This document shows, piece after piece, positions 16,633-25,614 of a stretch of DNA of 64,000 bases (position 1 is the first letter of the stretch; each line of letters opens with the position of its first letter). A model generated the notes under the pieces. It was not told the origin of the DNA and searched no databases. It worked only from the letters and a program-made list of their open reading frames with translations. The DNA comes from Oceanitalea stevensii (GTDB taxonomy: Bacteria > Actinomycetota > Actinomycetes > Actinomycetales > Actinomycetaceae), in NCBI RefSeq assembly GCF_014837105.1, contig NZ_JACSPO010000011.1:1-64000 (forward strand), written 5' to 3'. A program made the position numbers and the translations under genes.

Positions 16633-18153
16633 TTACAGGCGGGGCTGGGTCTCTAGGGTTTCCAGGTAGGACTGGAGCTCGTCGTAGGCGCCCAGGAGGT
16701 GGGCGGCGCGGGCTCGCAGGCCGGAGTACGTGAGGCGGTCGGCCTCGGAGACGCCGATCGGGTCGGCGACCTCACCCGCGGGGCTGAGCAGCTCGAGGCC
16801 GGCGGCCAGCGAGTCGACCTGCCGGGTGGCGTACAGCGCGAGGATCGCCGAGCCGAGCGCCGAGCCCTCGGCGTCGTCGGTCGGGACGAGCGGGCGGCCG
16901 ATCGTCGCGGCCATGACCTGGCGCCACAGGTCCGCGCGGAAGACCCCGCCGGTGCAGCGCACCTCGGTGACGGGCGTAACCGTGTCGAGGACGTCGACGA
17001 GGCTGGACATCTGCAGCGCCACCCCCTCGATCGCCGCGCGGATGAAGTGTCCGCGGCCGTGGGCGTGCCGCACCCCGAGGAAGGACCCGGTGAGCTCGGG
17101 GTCCCACAGCGGGGCCCGCTCACCGAGGAGGTAGGGCAGCATGATGAGGCCGTCGCTGCCGGCGGGCACGGCGCCGGCCATCGCCATGACCTGGACGTCG
17201 CGCAGCGGCCCGGCGGGCACGTCGGGGGCGTAGACGTCGCCCGCCCAGCGGGCCACGACTCCCCCGTTGCTGATCGCCGCGCCGACCACCCAGGCGTCGT
17301 CGGTGAGTGCGTAGCAGAACAGGCGCCCGTCGGCGTCGAGCTTGGGCGCGTCGACGACCGTCCGGACCGCTCCGCTCGTGCCCATCGACAGCCCCGCGAT
17401 CCCGGGCTCGATCGCCCCGGTGCCGAGGTTGCCGAGCGGGCCGTCGGTCGCGCCCGTGTTGACGGGGATGCCGCCGGGCAGGCCCACGCGCCCGCCCGCC
17501 TCGTGGGAGAGCTCGAGGAGCGCCGTCGTCGGGAGCACCTCGGGCAGCTGCTCGCGCCGCACCCCGGCCAGCGCCAGGGAGGAGTCGGCCCACGTGCGGG
17601 TGGACAGGTCGAGCAGCCCGGAGGCCGAGGCGGTGGACAGCTCGGTGACGAGCCGCCCGGTGAGGTGGAGCAGGACGAGGTCCTTGAGCCCGATCCAGTG
17701 GTGCGCACGGCTCGCCGTGGCGGTGTCGTGGCGGGCGAACCACATGAGCTTGACGAGCGGGCTCATCGGGTGGACCGGCGTGCCGGACAGGTGGAGCAGC
17801 TCGCGTCCACGCCCGGCGGCGCGCAGCTCGGCGGCCTCCGCGTGGGCACGCGTGTCCGCCCACGTGATGATGTCGGTGACCGGGTGCAGGTCCTCGTCGA
17901 GGCCGACGAGCCCGTGCATCGCGGAGCCGACGCCGATGACGTCGATCGCGCGGCCGGCGCAGGCCGCGACGACCTCCGCGAGGGCACCGTCGACGGCGTC
18001 GAGCACCATCCGCGGGCTCTGCACCTGCCAGCGGGGCTGCGGCTCGGCGAGCCGGTACTCACGGAAGGCCGCCATCCGCCAACCTGAGGCCACGTCGACG
18101 GCGATGACCTTGGTGGTCGTCGTGCCGACGTCGATACCGAGGACGACGCCCAT
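16633..18153 (-). CDS. gntK: FGGY-family gluconokinase
   Basis: 506 residues from ATG 18153. The N-terminal phosphate-binding motif GIDVGTTTTKV (6-16), the central NTGATDGPLGNLGTG and GTSGAVR, and C-terminal CTGGVFRADLWRQVMA and EGSALGSAIL match FGGY sugar kinases. Overall likeness is closest to actinobacterial and Bacillus-type gluconokinases. It would phosphorylate D-gluconate to 6-phosphogluconate with ATP. It is the last gene of the uxaC-uxuB-gntK operon, two bases after the reductase gene. A gluconate kinase where a KDG kinase would be expected is a key clue that mannonate is converted to gluconate here. Specificity among FGGY kinases rests on likeness and context. Confidence 0.85.
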   Translation of the reverse strand: MGVVLGIDVGTTTTKVIAVDVASGWRMAAFREYRLAEPQPRWQVQSPRMVLDAVDGALAEVVAACAGRAIDVIGVGSAMHGLVGLDEDLHPVTDIITWADTRAHAEAAELRAAGRGRELLHLSGTPVHPMSPLVKLMWFARHDTATASRAHHWIGLKDLVLLHLTGRLVTELSTASASGLLDLSTRTWADSSLALAGVRREQLPEVLPTTALLELSHEAGGRVGLPGGIPVNTGATDGPLGNLGTGAIEPGIAGLSMGTSGAVRTVVDAPKLDADGRLFCYALTDDAWVVGAAISNGGVVARWAGDVYAPDVPAGPLRDVQVMAMAGAVPAGSDGLIMLPYLLGERAPLWDPELTGSFLGVRHAHGRGHFIRAAIEGVALQMSSLVDVLDTVTPVTEVRCTGGVFRADLWRQVMAATIGRPLVPTDDAEGSALGSAILALYATRQVDSLAAGLELLSPAGEVADPIGVSEADRLTYSGLRARAAHLLGAYDELQSYLETLETQPRL

Positions 18154-18155
18154 GC

Positions 18156-19535
18156 TCAGCGCCCCGTGCCCGACTCGAAGGACCGGAGCTGGTCGACGAC
18201 GGCGGAGCGCAGCCCGGCGTCGTCGGCGAGGTCGGGGGCGAGCTCGCCGAGCACGGTGCGCACGGCCTGCTCGTCGTCCCCGGCCGCCAGCTGCTGCCAC
18301 CGCTCGGCCGCGACGTCCTTGACCGGCACCCCCGCCCCGCGCAGGTGGGCGACCCAGGCGGCGACGGCGACGACCGCGCCCTGGGGCAGCCGTCCCGCCC
18401 CGCGCTCGGTGCGCAGCACCGGGACGTGGCGCACGGGCAGCTTCTGCGAGCCGTCGGCGGCAATGCGGCCGAGGATGTCCCGCATGCGAGGGTTGGCGAA
18501 GCGCTCACGCAGCGCCTCGCGGTAGGCCGCGACGTCCTCCGCGGGGACGTCGAGGCTCGCCTCGGCGTCGTCCCACAGGCGCTCGACCCACGCGCGGAGC
18601 TGCTCGTCCGCGAAGGCCTCGTCCACGGTCTCGTGGCCGAGGATCGGCCCGGCGTAGGCCATGAGGGAGTGCGCGCCGTTGAGGAGGAGGAGCTTGCGAC
18701 GCTCGTAGGGCTCGACGTCCTCGACCAGCGTGACGCCGGCGGCCTCCCACCGCGGGCGGCCGGCCGGGAAGCGCCCGGCGATGACCCACTCGGTGAAGGG
18801 CTCGGTCGCGACGGGCGCGGCGTCGACGACGCCGAGCTCGCGCTCGACGAGCTCGGCGGTCTCGGGGCCGACGGCCGGGGTGATGCGGTCGACCATCGAG
18901 CTGGCGAAGTCGACGTTCTCCTCGATCCACGGCAGCAGGTCCGGGTCGATGAGCCCGCCGAGGTCGCGCACGACGCGGCCCACGACCTCCCCGTTGCCGG
19001 GCAGGTTGTCGCACGGCAGGACCGTGATGGCGCCGCCGTCGGCCGCCTGGCGGGCGATGAGCCCGGCGACGAGCTTGCCCGGCACCGTGGTGACGGGCGC
19101 GACGGGGTCCCGGCGCAGGGTCTCGACGTCGGCGAGGACGTCGGCGTTCTCCCGGTCCAGCCCGCCGTCAGGGCCGCGCAGGTACCCGGCCTCGGTGACG
19201 GTGGTCGTGACGACGGCGACGGCGGGGTCGCGCAGGTACTCCAGCCAGGCCGCGTGGTCGGCGGCGGCGTGGACGGCGCTCACCGAGGTGACGACCTCGA
19301 GCTCGTCGCCCTCCGCGCCGCGCACGACGAGCGTGTAGAGCCCGTCCTGCGGGGCGAGGGCACGGGCGGCCTCCGGGCGGCGGCCGGTGAAGGCCGCGAT
19401 GCCCCACTCGGCGCCGTCGGCGGCGTGCATCGTGTACCAGGCCTGGTGGGCGCGGAAGAAGTTGCCCAGGCCGAGGTGGGCGATGCGGACGGGCGGCGCC
19501 TCCTGGTCGGGGCGGCGGCTGAGTCGCTCGCTCAC
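18156..19535 (-). CDS. uxuB: Fructuronate reductase (mannitol dehydrogenase family)
   Basis: 459 residues from GTG 19535, overlapping the uxaC stop by four bases. The Rossmann start HLGLGNFFRAHQAWYT (20-35), CDNLPGNG, SSMVDRITP, the catalytic region KLLLLNGAHSLMAY and GSQKLPVR are typical of the mannitol dehydrogenase family in its mannonate oxidoreductase branch. It would reduce D-fructuronate to D-mannonate with NADH. Direct coupling to glucuronate isomerase supports fructuronate rather than mannitol as substrate. Tagaturonate reductase is a less likely alternative. Confidence 0.88.
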   Translation of the reverse strand: MSERLSRRPDQEAPPVRIAHLGLGNFFRAHQAWYTMHAADGAEWGIAAFTGRRPEAARALAPQDGLYTLVVRGAEGDELEVVTSVSAVHAAADHAAWLEYLRDPAVAVVTTTVTEAGYLRGPDGGLDRENADVLADVETLRRDPVAPVTTVPGKLVAGLIARQAADGGAITVLPCDNLPGNGEVVGRVVRDLGGLIDPDLLPWIEENVDFASSMVDRITPAVGPETAELVERELGVVDAAPVATEPFTEWVIAGRFPAGRPRWEAAGVTLVEDVEPYERRKLLLLNGAHSLMAYAGPILGHETVDEAFADEQLRAWVERLWDDAEASLDVPAEDVAAYREALRERFANPRMRDILGRIAADGSQKLPVRHVPVLRTERGAGRLPQGAVVAVAAWVAHLRGAGVPVKDVAAERWQQLAAGDDEQAVRTVLGELAPDLADDAGLRSAVVDQLRSFESGTGR

Positions 19536-20965
19536 AGCTTGAACACCTTCTTCGGGATGGTCGTGACGAGGTCGAGGGCAGTGGCCAGGGCCTCATCCTC
19601 GGTGAGGCGGTGCTGCGTGACCAACTCTGCCAGGTAGGCGGCGTCCAGTCGCCGAGACATGTCGTGGCGCGTGGGGATGGACAGGAAGGCGCGGGTGTCG
19701 TCGATGAAGCCCGAGGTCCGGTAGAAGCCCGCGGTCTCCGTCACGGCGCCGCGGAAGCGACGGATCGCCTCGGGGGCGTCGATGAACCACCACGGCACGC
19801 CCACGTGCATCGAGCGGTAGAAGCCCGCCATGGGGGCCAGCTCGCGGGAGTAGACGGTCTCGTCGATGGTGAAGACGACGAGGGTGAGGTTCGGGTGGTT
19901 GCCGTAGCGGGCGAGCAGCGGCTGCAGCGCCTTGGTGAACTCGACCTTGGTCGGGATGTCCGAGCCGGCGTCGGCGCCGTAGCGCTCGAAGTTGTCCGAG
20001 TCGTGGTTGCGGTACACCGCCGGGTGCAGCGTCATGACCAGACCGTCCTCGGTCGCCATGCGCGCGGTCTCGCTCATCATGTGGCGGTGAAAGGCGCGTC
20101 CCTCCTCGGCGGTGGCCTCCCCGCGCAGCGCGGCGGCGTAGATGCGCTCGGCCTCCGCGAGCTCCAGCGGCTCGGTGCCGGCGTCGGCGTGCGAGTGGTC
20201 GGAGGAGACGGCGCCGTGCTCCTTGAAGTAGCGGCGGCGGTTCTCGAGGGCCGCGACGTAGCCGGCGTAGTCACCGGTGTCGACGCCGGAGACCTCGCCG
20301 AGCTGACGGGCGAGGTCGGCCCAGCCGGGGCGGGCGAGCTCGAGGAAGCGGTCGGGGCGGAAGGTGGGGATGACCCGGCCGGTGAAGGTGGGGTCCTCGG
20401 CGAGCGCCCGGTGCGGGGCGAGGTCGTCCAGGGGGTCGTCGGTGGTGGCGAGCACCGAGATGCCGAAGCGCTCGAAGAGCGCGCGCGGGAGGAACTCGGG
20501 CCGGGTGAGCGCCTCGGCGATCTGGTCGTAGATCGCGTCCGCGGTCTGCGCGCTGGGCACCTCGGTGATGCCGAAGACCTCGACGAAGGTCGTGTCGAAC
20601 CAGTACTTCACGGGCGTGCCGCGGAACAGGTGGTAGTTCTCGCACAGGATCCGCCACGCCTTGCGGGCGCCGGCCTCGTCCAGCTGGACCGGGCCGTTCG
20701 GGCCGCGCCCGAGGTCGCTGAGCTCGGCGCCGTTGGCGTGGAGCATGCGCAGCACGTAGTGGTCGGGCGACAGGAGCAGCGACACCGGGTCCGCGAAGGG
20801 CTTGTTCTCCACGAGCCACTGCGGGGGCACGTGGCTGTGCGGGGAGATGATCGGGAGGTCCTTGGTCGCGGCGTACAGCCGGCGAGCCACGTCCCGCACC
20901 TCCGGCTGCGTCGGGAGGAGGCGGTCGGGATGGACGTCGAGGGACGCCTGCGTGTCAGCGCTCAT
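19532..20965 (-). CDS. uxaC: Glucuronate (uronate) isomerase
   Basis: 477 residues from ATG 20965. The amidohydrolase-like metal site opens with SPHSHVPP (His43, His45), and the family traits NYHLFRGTPVKYWFD, LATTDDPLDDL, HPAVYRNHD and VPWWFIDAPEAIRRFR are present. It isomerises D-glucuronate to D-fructuronate, and often D-galacturonate to tagaturonate, in the cytosol. It is first in the uxaC-uxuB-gntK operon. The 140-bp gap to the divergent epimerase gene holds an array of TTGCCA hexamers, so both directions are probably controlled by the LacI protein at 30530-31561. Confidence 0.92.
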   Translation of the reverse strand: MSADTQASLDVHPDRLLPTQPEVRDVARRLYAATKDLPIISPHSHVPPQWLVENKPFADPVSLLLSPDHYVLRMLHANGAELSDLGRGPNGPVQLDEAGARKAWRILCENYHLFRGTPVKYWFDTTFVEVFGITEVPSAQTADAIYDQIAEALTRPEFLPRALFERFGISVLATTDDPLDDLAPHRALAEDPTFTGRVIPTFRPDRFLELARPGWADLARQLGEVSGVDTGDYAGYVAALENRRRYFKEHGAVSSDHSHADAGTEPLELAEAERIYAAALRGEATAEEGRAFHRHMMSETARMATEDGLVMTLHPAVYRNHDSDNFERYGADAGSDIPTKVEFTKALQPLLARYGNHPNLTLVVFTIDETVYSRELAPMAGFYRSMHVGVPWWFIDAPEAIRRFRGAVTETAGFYRTSGFIDDTRAFLSIPTRHDMSRRLDAAYLAELVTQHRLTEDEALATALDLVTTIPKKVFKL

Positions 20966-20995
20966 GGCGCCATCGTCCCGACACCCCCCACCGTC

Positions 20996-21042
20996 GGCAA
21001 TGAAGTTGCCAGCCCTTGCCACCCGGTTGCCAGCGGTTGCCG
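20996..21042. promoter_or_regulatory. TTGCCA operator array between uxaC and the larA-like gene
   Basis: Hexamers TTGCCA/TTGCCG start at 21006, 21016, 21027 and 21037, that is every 10-11 bp on the same face of the helix. GGCAA at 20996 adds an inverted partner to the first. The array lies between divergent start codons 20965 and 21106. The same hexamers at similar spacing occur upstream of the LacI gene, the beta-helix/tat pair, GH3 and dctP2, so this is the presumed binding region of the locus regulator. Confidence 0.7.
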
Positions 21043-21105
21043 CCACACCCCGGTTTCTGCGGCTCCCCACCTGACTGCGCGCCACGGCAGGGCTACCGTC
21101 GAGCC

Positions 21106-22422
21106 ATGACGTGGTTCAAGGAGGAGGCCCGGTTCATCTCGCGGCCCCAGATCGAGGCGATGTGCGACCGGCTGCTCGACGAGGCGAAGGAGCGGCTCGG
21201 CATCGCCGAGTACCGGCGCGTGCTCCTCCTGCCCCCGGACCTCACCCGGGCGCACTCGGGCACCGGCTGGATGACCGAGTACCTCTACCACCGGCTCGAC
21301 GCCGCCGGCACCGAGGTGCACGTCATCCCCACGCTCGGGCAGCACGTCCCGCACACCCGCGAGGACAACGAGTGGATGTTCGGCTCCATCCCCGAGGAGC
21401 GCATCCACGCCCACGACTGGAAGGACGGCGTGACGAACGTCGGCACGGTGCCCGCGGAGTTCGTCCGTGAGCAGACCGGCGGCGCCGTCGACTGGGAGAT
21501 GCCGGTCGACCTCAACACGATGCTCGTCACCGAGCAGTGGGACCTCATCGTCAACGTCGGCCACGTCGTGCCCCACGAGGTGCTCGGCTTCGCCAACCAC
21601 AACAAGAACTACTTCATCGGGCTCGGTGGCAAGCGCCTGCTCGGCGCCTCACACATGGCCTCGGCCGTGTACGGCATCGAGAACAACCTCGGCAACCTCC
21701 TCACGCCCGTGCGGGCCTGCTTCAACTACGCCGAGGAGCACTTCCTCGGCCACCTCCCCGACGTCTACCTCCAGGTCGTCATGGACTACGACGACGACGG
21801 CACGCTGGCCCACACCGGCGTGTACGTGGGTGACGACCTCGAGACGTACTACGACGCCGCCCGCGCCTCCCGCGAGCAGAACTTCACCCTCTTCGACGAG
21901 CCGGCCGACAAGATCGTCGCCGTCATGCAGGCCGACGAGTTCCGCGCGACGTGGGTGGCCAACAAGGCCGTTTACCGCACCCGCATGGCACTCGCCGACG
22001 GCGGTGAGCTGCTCGTCATCGCCCCGGGTGTCGAGCGCTTCGGGGAGCAGCCGGAGGTCGACGAGCTCATCCGCAAGTACGGCTACCTGTCCCAGGCCGA
22101 GGTCATCGACCTGTACAGGACGCAGGCCGACATGCAGGACATCCCGCACGGCACCGCGCACCTCGTCCACGGCTCCAGCGAGGGCCGCTTCACGATCACC
22201 TACGCGCCCGGTCACCTGGGCAAGGAGGAGATCGAGTCCGTGGGCTACCAGTACATGGACGTCGAGGAGGCCCTGCGCCGCTACGACCCGGCCGTCATGA
22301 AGGACGGCTGGAACACCATGCCCGACGGCGAGCGGGTCTTCTACATCTCCACGCCGTCCGCGGGCCTGTGGTCCACGCGCGAGAAGCTCGAGAACCGCGA
22401 CACCGAGCTCCACACCGCCTGA
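21106..22422 (+). CDS. LarA-superfamily nickel-pincer enzyme, probable D-mannonate/D-gluconate 2-epimerase
   Basis: 438 residues. The active-site pattern of lactate racemase is kept with exact spacing: His157, Lys167 and His183 here are separated like His174, Lys184 (cofactor tether) and His200 (Ni ligand) in Lactobacillus plantarum LarA, within VVPHEVLGF, NHNKN and GASHMASAVYG. GQHVPHT (His80) and DLTRAH (Arg48) fit the other catalytic positions. LarA homologues racemise or epimerise alpha-hydroxyacids; D-gluconate 2-epimerase is, as I recall, a described activity of the superfamily. Sitting divergent from uxaC-uxuB-gntK, which lacks mannonate dehydratase, it best fits conversion of D-mannonate to D-gluconate. 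Family membership is secure; the substrate is inferred. Confidence 0.85.
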   Translation: MTWFKEEARFISRPQIEAMCDRLLDEAKERLGIAEYRRVLLLPPDLTRAHSGTGWMTEYLYHRLDAAGTEVHVIPTLGQHVPHTREDNEWMFGSIPEERIHAHDWKDGVTNVGTVPAEFVREQTGGAVDWEMPVDLNTMLVTEQWDLIVNVGHVVPHEVLGFANHNKNYFIGLGGKRLLGASHMASAVYGIENNLGNLLTPVRACFNYAEEHFLGHLPDVYLQVVMDYDDDGTLAHTGVYVGDDLETYYDAARASREQNFTLFDEPADKIVAVMQADEFRATWVANKAVYRTRMALADGGELLVIAPGVERFGEQPEVDELIRKYGYLSQAEVIDLYRTQADMQDIPHGTAHLVHGSSEGRFTITYAPGHLGKEEIESVGYQYMDVEEALRRYDPAVMKDGWNTMPDGERVFYISTPSAGLWSTREKLENRDTELHTA

Positions 22423-22430
22423 CCGCCCGG

Positions 22431-22630
22431 AGGAGTCCGGCTCTCGCCGGAAGGGGCCCCCCTCCCCGCAGAGGAATCCGGCTCTCGCCGGAAGGGGGTC
22501 CCCCTCCCCGCCGACAGCCGGATTCCTCCGCCTCAACACGGCAGCATCCCTCCCCCGCCGAGGAATCCGGCTCTCGCCGGAAGGGGGCGAACCCTCCTCG
22601 CGGGAGGGATCCGGCTCTCGGCGCGGGTGG
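22431..22630. repeat. Cluster of five palindromic repeat units
   Basis: Units near 22431, 22471, 22505 (inverted), 22560 and 22605 share the core GAGGAATCCGGCTCTCG. The second and third are oppositely oriented with 13-bp perfectly matching arms (GAGGAATCCGGCT and its complement), giving a strong hairpin. The cluster fills the gap between the convergent epimerase and beta-helix genes and may end both transcripts. Related units lie at 25965-26060, 53152-53180 and inside oleBC. Confidence 0.8.
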
Positions 22631-22633
22631 GGG

Positions 22634-24337
22634 TCAGCTCCGGTAGCGGCGCTGGGCCTCGTAGAGGTCGCGGACGGCGCGGGCGGTGACGTCGGTGACG
22701 TTCTCCAGCGCCTCCGGCCCGCCGGGGAAGTCGGGCCGCAGCTGGCTCGGGGCGTCCGCGGCCACGCCGCTGACGCCGATCGTCACGCTGCGCGGCGCGA
22801 CGTCCCCCACGGTCACCGCGTAGGGCCGGTCGTTGAGGACGTCCACGCCCCAGTGCGCGAACCGCGCGCCGAAGTAGGGCCCGGAGTTCTGGTTGCCGCC
22901 GACCGTGCCGGTGTTGATGAGCCGGATGTTCGTCCGCGCGTTCTCGAAGGGCAGCCCGCGGTGGGAGTCGAAGGTGCCCTCGTACATGAAGCCGTCGCGG
23001 TAGACGTTGCCGGAGGAGAGCCCCTCGACGTTGAGCCCGTGCATCCGCGCTCCCTCGGCGAGCGCGGTGGTGAAGGGCCCGATGGTGAAGCCCTGGACGA
23101 GGTTGTCGTGGGACTGCATGCGCATGACGAAGGGGTGGTGGGTGTTGCGGCCGGTCACCGTGGCCCCGGAGATGGTCACCGACTTGGCACCGGTCATCCC
23201 GAAGCCGACGTCGCAGTTCTCGATCTGCACGTCGGTGGCCCAGCAGTCGTGGGCGGCCTGGAAGTGCACGCCGTTCGAGCCGGGGTTCTGGTTGTGGCGC
23301 GTCTGCGGAAGCAGCGCGTTGCGGACGGTGAGGTGCTCGACGCCGACCTCCGTCACCCTCGGCCCCAGAGCGCGGACGGTCGTCGGCCAGCGGTCGCTGA
23401 GGTCGTGCTTGACCGGCTGCGCGAGCCGGACGGTCGTCGCGTCCAGGACCGACTCGACGCGCACCGGCCACTGGAGCGTGCCGTACTGCGGGTAGAAGCC
23501 CTCGGTGCCGCGGACGAGCTGCGGGGCGCCGGTCGGCCAGTCGTAGCTTCGCGCGCCCTCGGTCTCCCCGGCGAGGTGCGCGAGCAGGGGCGCGCCGGGG
23601 TTGACGGTCTCGAGGAGCACCATCTCCCCCGCCCGCAGCCGGGCGGTCGTCGAGACCGTGAGGTCACGCGTGCCGCGGGGCGCGGGCGCGACGGAGGCGA
23701 GCTGCGGGCCGGGGATCCAGCCCTCGGTACCCAGCCACTCCTCCTCCTCGAGCTTGGTGAGGACGGGCTTGGGGACGACCCAGATCTGCCCACCCGCCCA
23801 GGACCAGCGGTCCTGCTGCTGCCAGTCCTGCCAGTTGCTCCGGTAGCCGTCCTTGAGAGGGCGCGAGAAGTGCAGCACCGTGCTGTTGCGGCTCGCGCCG
23901 CGGAGCACGACGTTCGACCAGTGCATCCACACCGGCCCGCTGAGGTGGTAGGTCCCGGCGGGGACGAGGACGACGCCGCCGCCCTGCTCGCCGACGGTCC
24001 GGACCGCGTCGTTGAAGGCGCCGACGTCGTCGGTCGTGCCGTCACCGACGGCGCCGAACCGGGTGACGTTCACCGTCACCGGGGGCCGCGGCGTCGGCGC
24101 GCCCTGCCGGTACCCGGCGCCGGTGAAGTCGCCGACGAGCGGGTGGGAGGCGGGCCGGCGGGTCCACTGCTGCAGCAGTGAGGTGGACAGGTCCCGGCCC
24201 TCGCGCCCCACGCCGCGGCCGGGCGGCAGCGGCCGGTCGGGGGCCGCCGCCGCGGAGGAGCCGACGGCGGCCGTCACGGCCACGCCGGCGGCCAGGCCGA
24301 GCACGGCCCGGCGGGAGATATCGCTCTGCTGTGTCAT
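22634..24337 (-). CDS. Tat-exported right-handed beta-helix protein (polysaccharide lyase/hydrolase-like)
   Basis: 567 residues from ATG 24337, preceded by GGAAGG. A twin-arginine signal, SRRAVLGLAAGVAVTAAVG (about 9-27), is followed by an Ala-rich cleavage region. The start of the mature fold, VTRFGAVGDGTTDDVGAFNDAV and GGGVVLVPAGTYHLSG, is the hallmark of the Pectate_lyase_3/glycosyl hydrolase 28-like beta-helix. Many short beta repeats follow. It probably cleaves an uronate-containing glycan outside the cell and so feeds the uronate pathway; linkage and mechanism cannot be read. It is divergent from tatA-tatC-tatB with a TTGCCA array between. Confidence 0.8.
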   Translation of the reverse strand: MTQQSDISRRAVLGLAAGVAVTAAVGSSAAAAPDRPLPPGRGVGREGRDLSTSLLQQWTRRPASHPLVGDFTGAGYRQGAPTPRPPVTVNVTRFGAVGDGTTDDVGAFNDAVRTVGEQGGGVVLVPAGTYHLSGPVWMHWSNVVLRGASRNSTVLHFSRPLKDGYRSNWQDWQQQDRWSWAGGQIWVVPKPVLTKLEEEEWLGTEGWIPGPQLASVAPAPRGTRDLTVSTTARLRAGEMVLLETVNPGAPLLAHLAGETEGARSYDWPTGAPQLVRGTEGFYPQYGTLQWPVRVESVLDATTVRLAQPVKHDLSDRWPTTVRALGPRVTEVGVEHLTVRNALLPQTRHNQNPGSNGVHFQAAHDCWATDVQIENCDVGFGMTGAKSVTISGATVTGRNTHHPFVMRMQSHDNLVQGFTIGPFTTALAEGARMHGLNVEGLSSGNVYRDGFMYEGTFDSHRGLPFENARTNIRLINTGTVGGNQNSGPYFGARFAHWGVDVLNDRPYAVTVGDVAPRSVTIGVSGVAADAPSQLRPDFPGGPEALENVTDVTARAVRDLYEAQRRYRS

Positions 24338-24406
24338 GGTGCACCTTCCGACGTCGTCGTCCGTGGAAACCTCAGGGCATCACGCCACCCCGCGAGAGGA
24401 AAGCGG

Positions 24407-24432
24407 TTGCCAACCCTTGCCGAGCCTTGACA
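24407..24432. promoter_or_regulatory. Operator array between the beta-helix gene and tatA
   Basis: TTGCCA, TTGCCG and TTGACA start at 24407, 24417 and 24427, an exact 10-bp period. The array is 70 bp upstream of the beta-helix start and about 118 bp upstream of tatA. A further GGCA-ACGC-TGCC inverted repeat lies at 24487-24498, close to tatA. It matches the arrays at uxaC, GH3, lacI and dctP2. Confidence 0.65.
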
Positions 24433-24549
24433 GCCGACGCGACGTCTGTGACTCTGTCCACGTTCCGTAAGGGTCTTGACGCGTTCGGCAACGCTGCCTG
24501 CAAAAGTGCGTCAGCGGCCCTCCCTCAGCAACGAAGCCGTGGAGCAGCC

Positions 24550-24792
24550 ATGAGAACACCCAGCCTGTGGGCGATCGTCGTCCTCGTCGTCGTCGTCCTC
24601 CTCCTCTTCGGGGCCCGGCGTCTGCCCGACGTCGCCTCGAGCGTGGGCAAGTCGCTCAAGATCTTCAAGAAGGAGGTCAAGGAGCTCAGCGAGGACGAGC
24701 CCGCTCCGCGCCCGGTCCCCGTCGACCCGTCGGTGGCCTACGTGCCGCCGGCCCAGCCCGCCGCCGCGCGGGACGAGCACCTGCGGACCTAG
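24550..24792 (+). CDS. tatA: Twin-arginine translocase subunit TatA
   Basis: 80 residues. A single N-terminal helix (about 6-22) is followed by the FGARRLPDV hinge, an amphipathic helix (SVGKSLKIFKKEVKEL) and an acidic/proline tail, all typical of TatA. It would form the pore-like oligomer of the Tat export system. It is followed by tatC and tatB on the same strand. Placement opposite a Tat-dependent beta-helix protein suggests a Tat set tied to this locus, though a housekeeping copy elsewhere cannot be judged. Confidence 0.88.
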   Translation: MRTPSLWAIVVLVVVVLLLFGARRLPDVASSVGKSLKIFKKEVKELSEDEPAPRPVPVDPSVAYVPPAQPAAARDEHLRT

Positions 24793-24818
24793 CGACCCGA
24801 GAGGCCGAGGGAGCACCC

Positions 24819-25607
24819 ATGGTGGCGACACCCGTCAGTCCGCGCGCCCAGAAGCGGCGGCGCCCGGCGGAGGGGCGCATGCCGCTCGCCGACCACCTGC
24901 GCGAGCTGCGCCGCCGGTTCCTCCTCGCGGCGCTCGGCATCGTCGTCGGCGCGGTCGCGGGCTGGTTCCTCTACCCGTGGTTCTTCGCGGCGATCAACGC
25001 CCCGATGGAGGCGATCGCCGACCGCGGGCAGGGCGCGGCGATCAACTTCGGCACGGTCGGTGGCGCCTTCGACATGCGCATCCGGCTCTCGCTGTTCATC
25101 GGGCTCTTCGTCTCCAGCCCCTGGTGGGTGTGGCAGCTCTTCGCCTTCGTCTCCCCCGGGCTCACCCGCAAGGAGCGCCGCTCGACGGTCGGCTTCGGGG
25201 TGGCCGGCGCGGTCCTGTTCGTCGCCGGCGGCGCGCTGGGCTGGCTCGTGCTGCCCAACGCCGTCACCGTGCTCACCGCCTTCACCCCCGACGACGCCGT
25301 CAACCTCATCGACGCCCGCACCTACCTCAGCTTCTTCACCCGGGTCATGCTCGTCTTCGGCGTCGCGTTCCTCGTGCCGGTGGTCATGGTCGCGCTCAAC
25401 TCGGCCGGCGTCGTCTCGGGCCGCTCGCTGCTCAAGGGTTGGCGGTGGCTCGTGCTGTGCGCCTTCCTCTTCGCCGCCGTCGCCAACCCGCTGCCCGACG
25501 CGTGGTCGATGATCGCCATGGCGGTGCCCATCTGCGCCCTGTTCTTCGGCGCCATCGGCATCGCGATGTGGAACGACCGTCGCCGCGCCCGACGTCGTCC
25601 CTCCTGA
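24819..25607 (+). CDS. tatC: Twin-arginine translocase subunit TatC
   Basis: 262 residues from ATG 24819, preceded by GAGGGAG. The N-terminal MPLADHLRELRRRFL motif, six membrane helices, the periplasmic loop with a conserved FVSPGLTRKERR stretch and the end of helix 5/6 (VANPLPDAWSMIAMAVPICALF) identify TatC. It is the receptor for twin-arginine signal peptides together with TatB. It lies 26 bp after tatA and seven bases before tatB. Confidence 0.95.
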   Translation: MVATPVSPRAQKRRRPAEGRMPLADHLRELRRRFLLAALGIVVGAVAGWFLYPWFFAAINAPMEAIADRGQGAAINFGTVGGAFDMRIRLSLFIGLFVSSPWWVWQLFAFVSPGLTRKERRSTVGFGVAGAVLFVAGGALGWLVLPNAVTVLTAFTPDDAVNLIDARTYLSFFTRVMLVFGVAFLVPVVMVALNSAGVVSGRSLLKGWRWLVLCAFLFAAVANPLPDAWSMIAMAVPICALFFGAIGIAMWNDRRRARRRPS

Positions 25608-25614
25608 GGTCCTC

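Noticed and set aside
18156..19535. Annotation as mannitol dehydrogenase
   Set aside because: Family membership is right, but overlap with uxaC and absence of mannitol transport point to fructuronate reductase.
21106..22422. Annotation as lactate racemase
   Set aside because: The fold and cofactor site agree, but the operon context is uronate/gluconate catabolism and no lactate gene is present.
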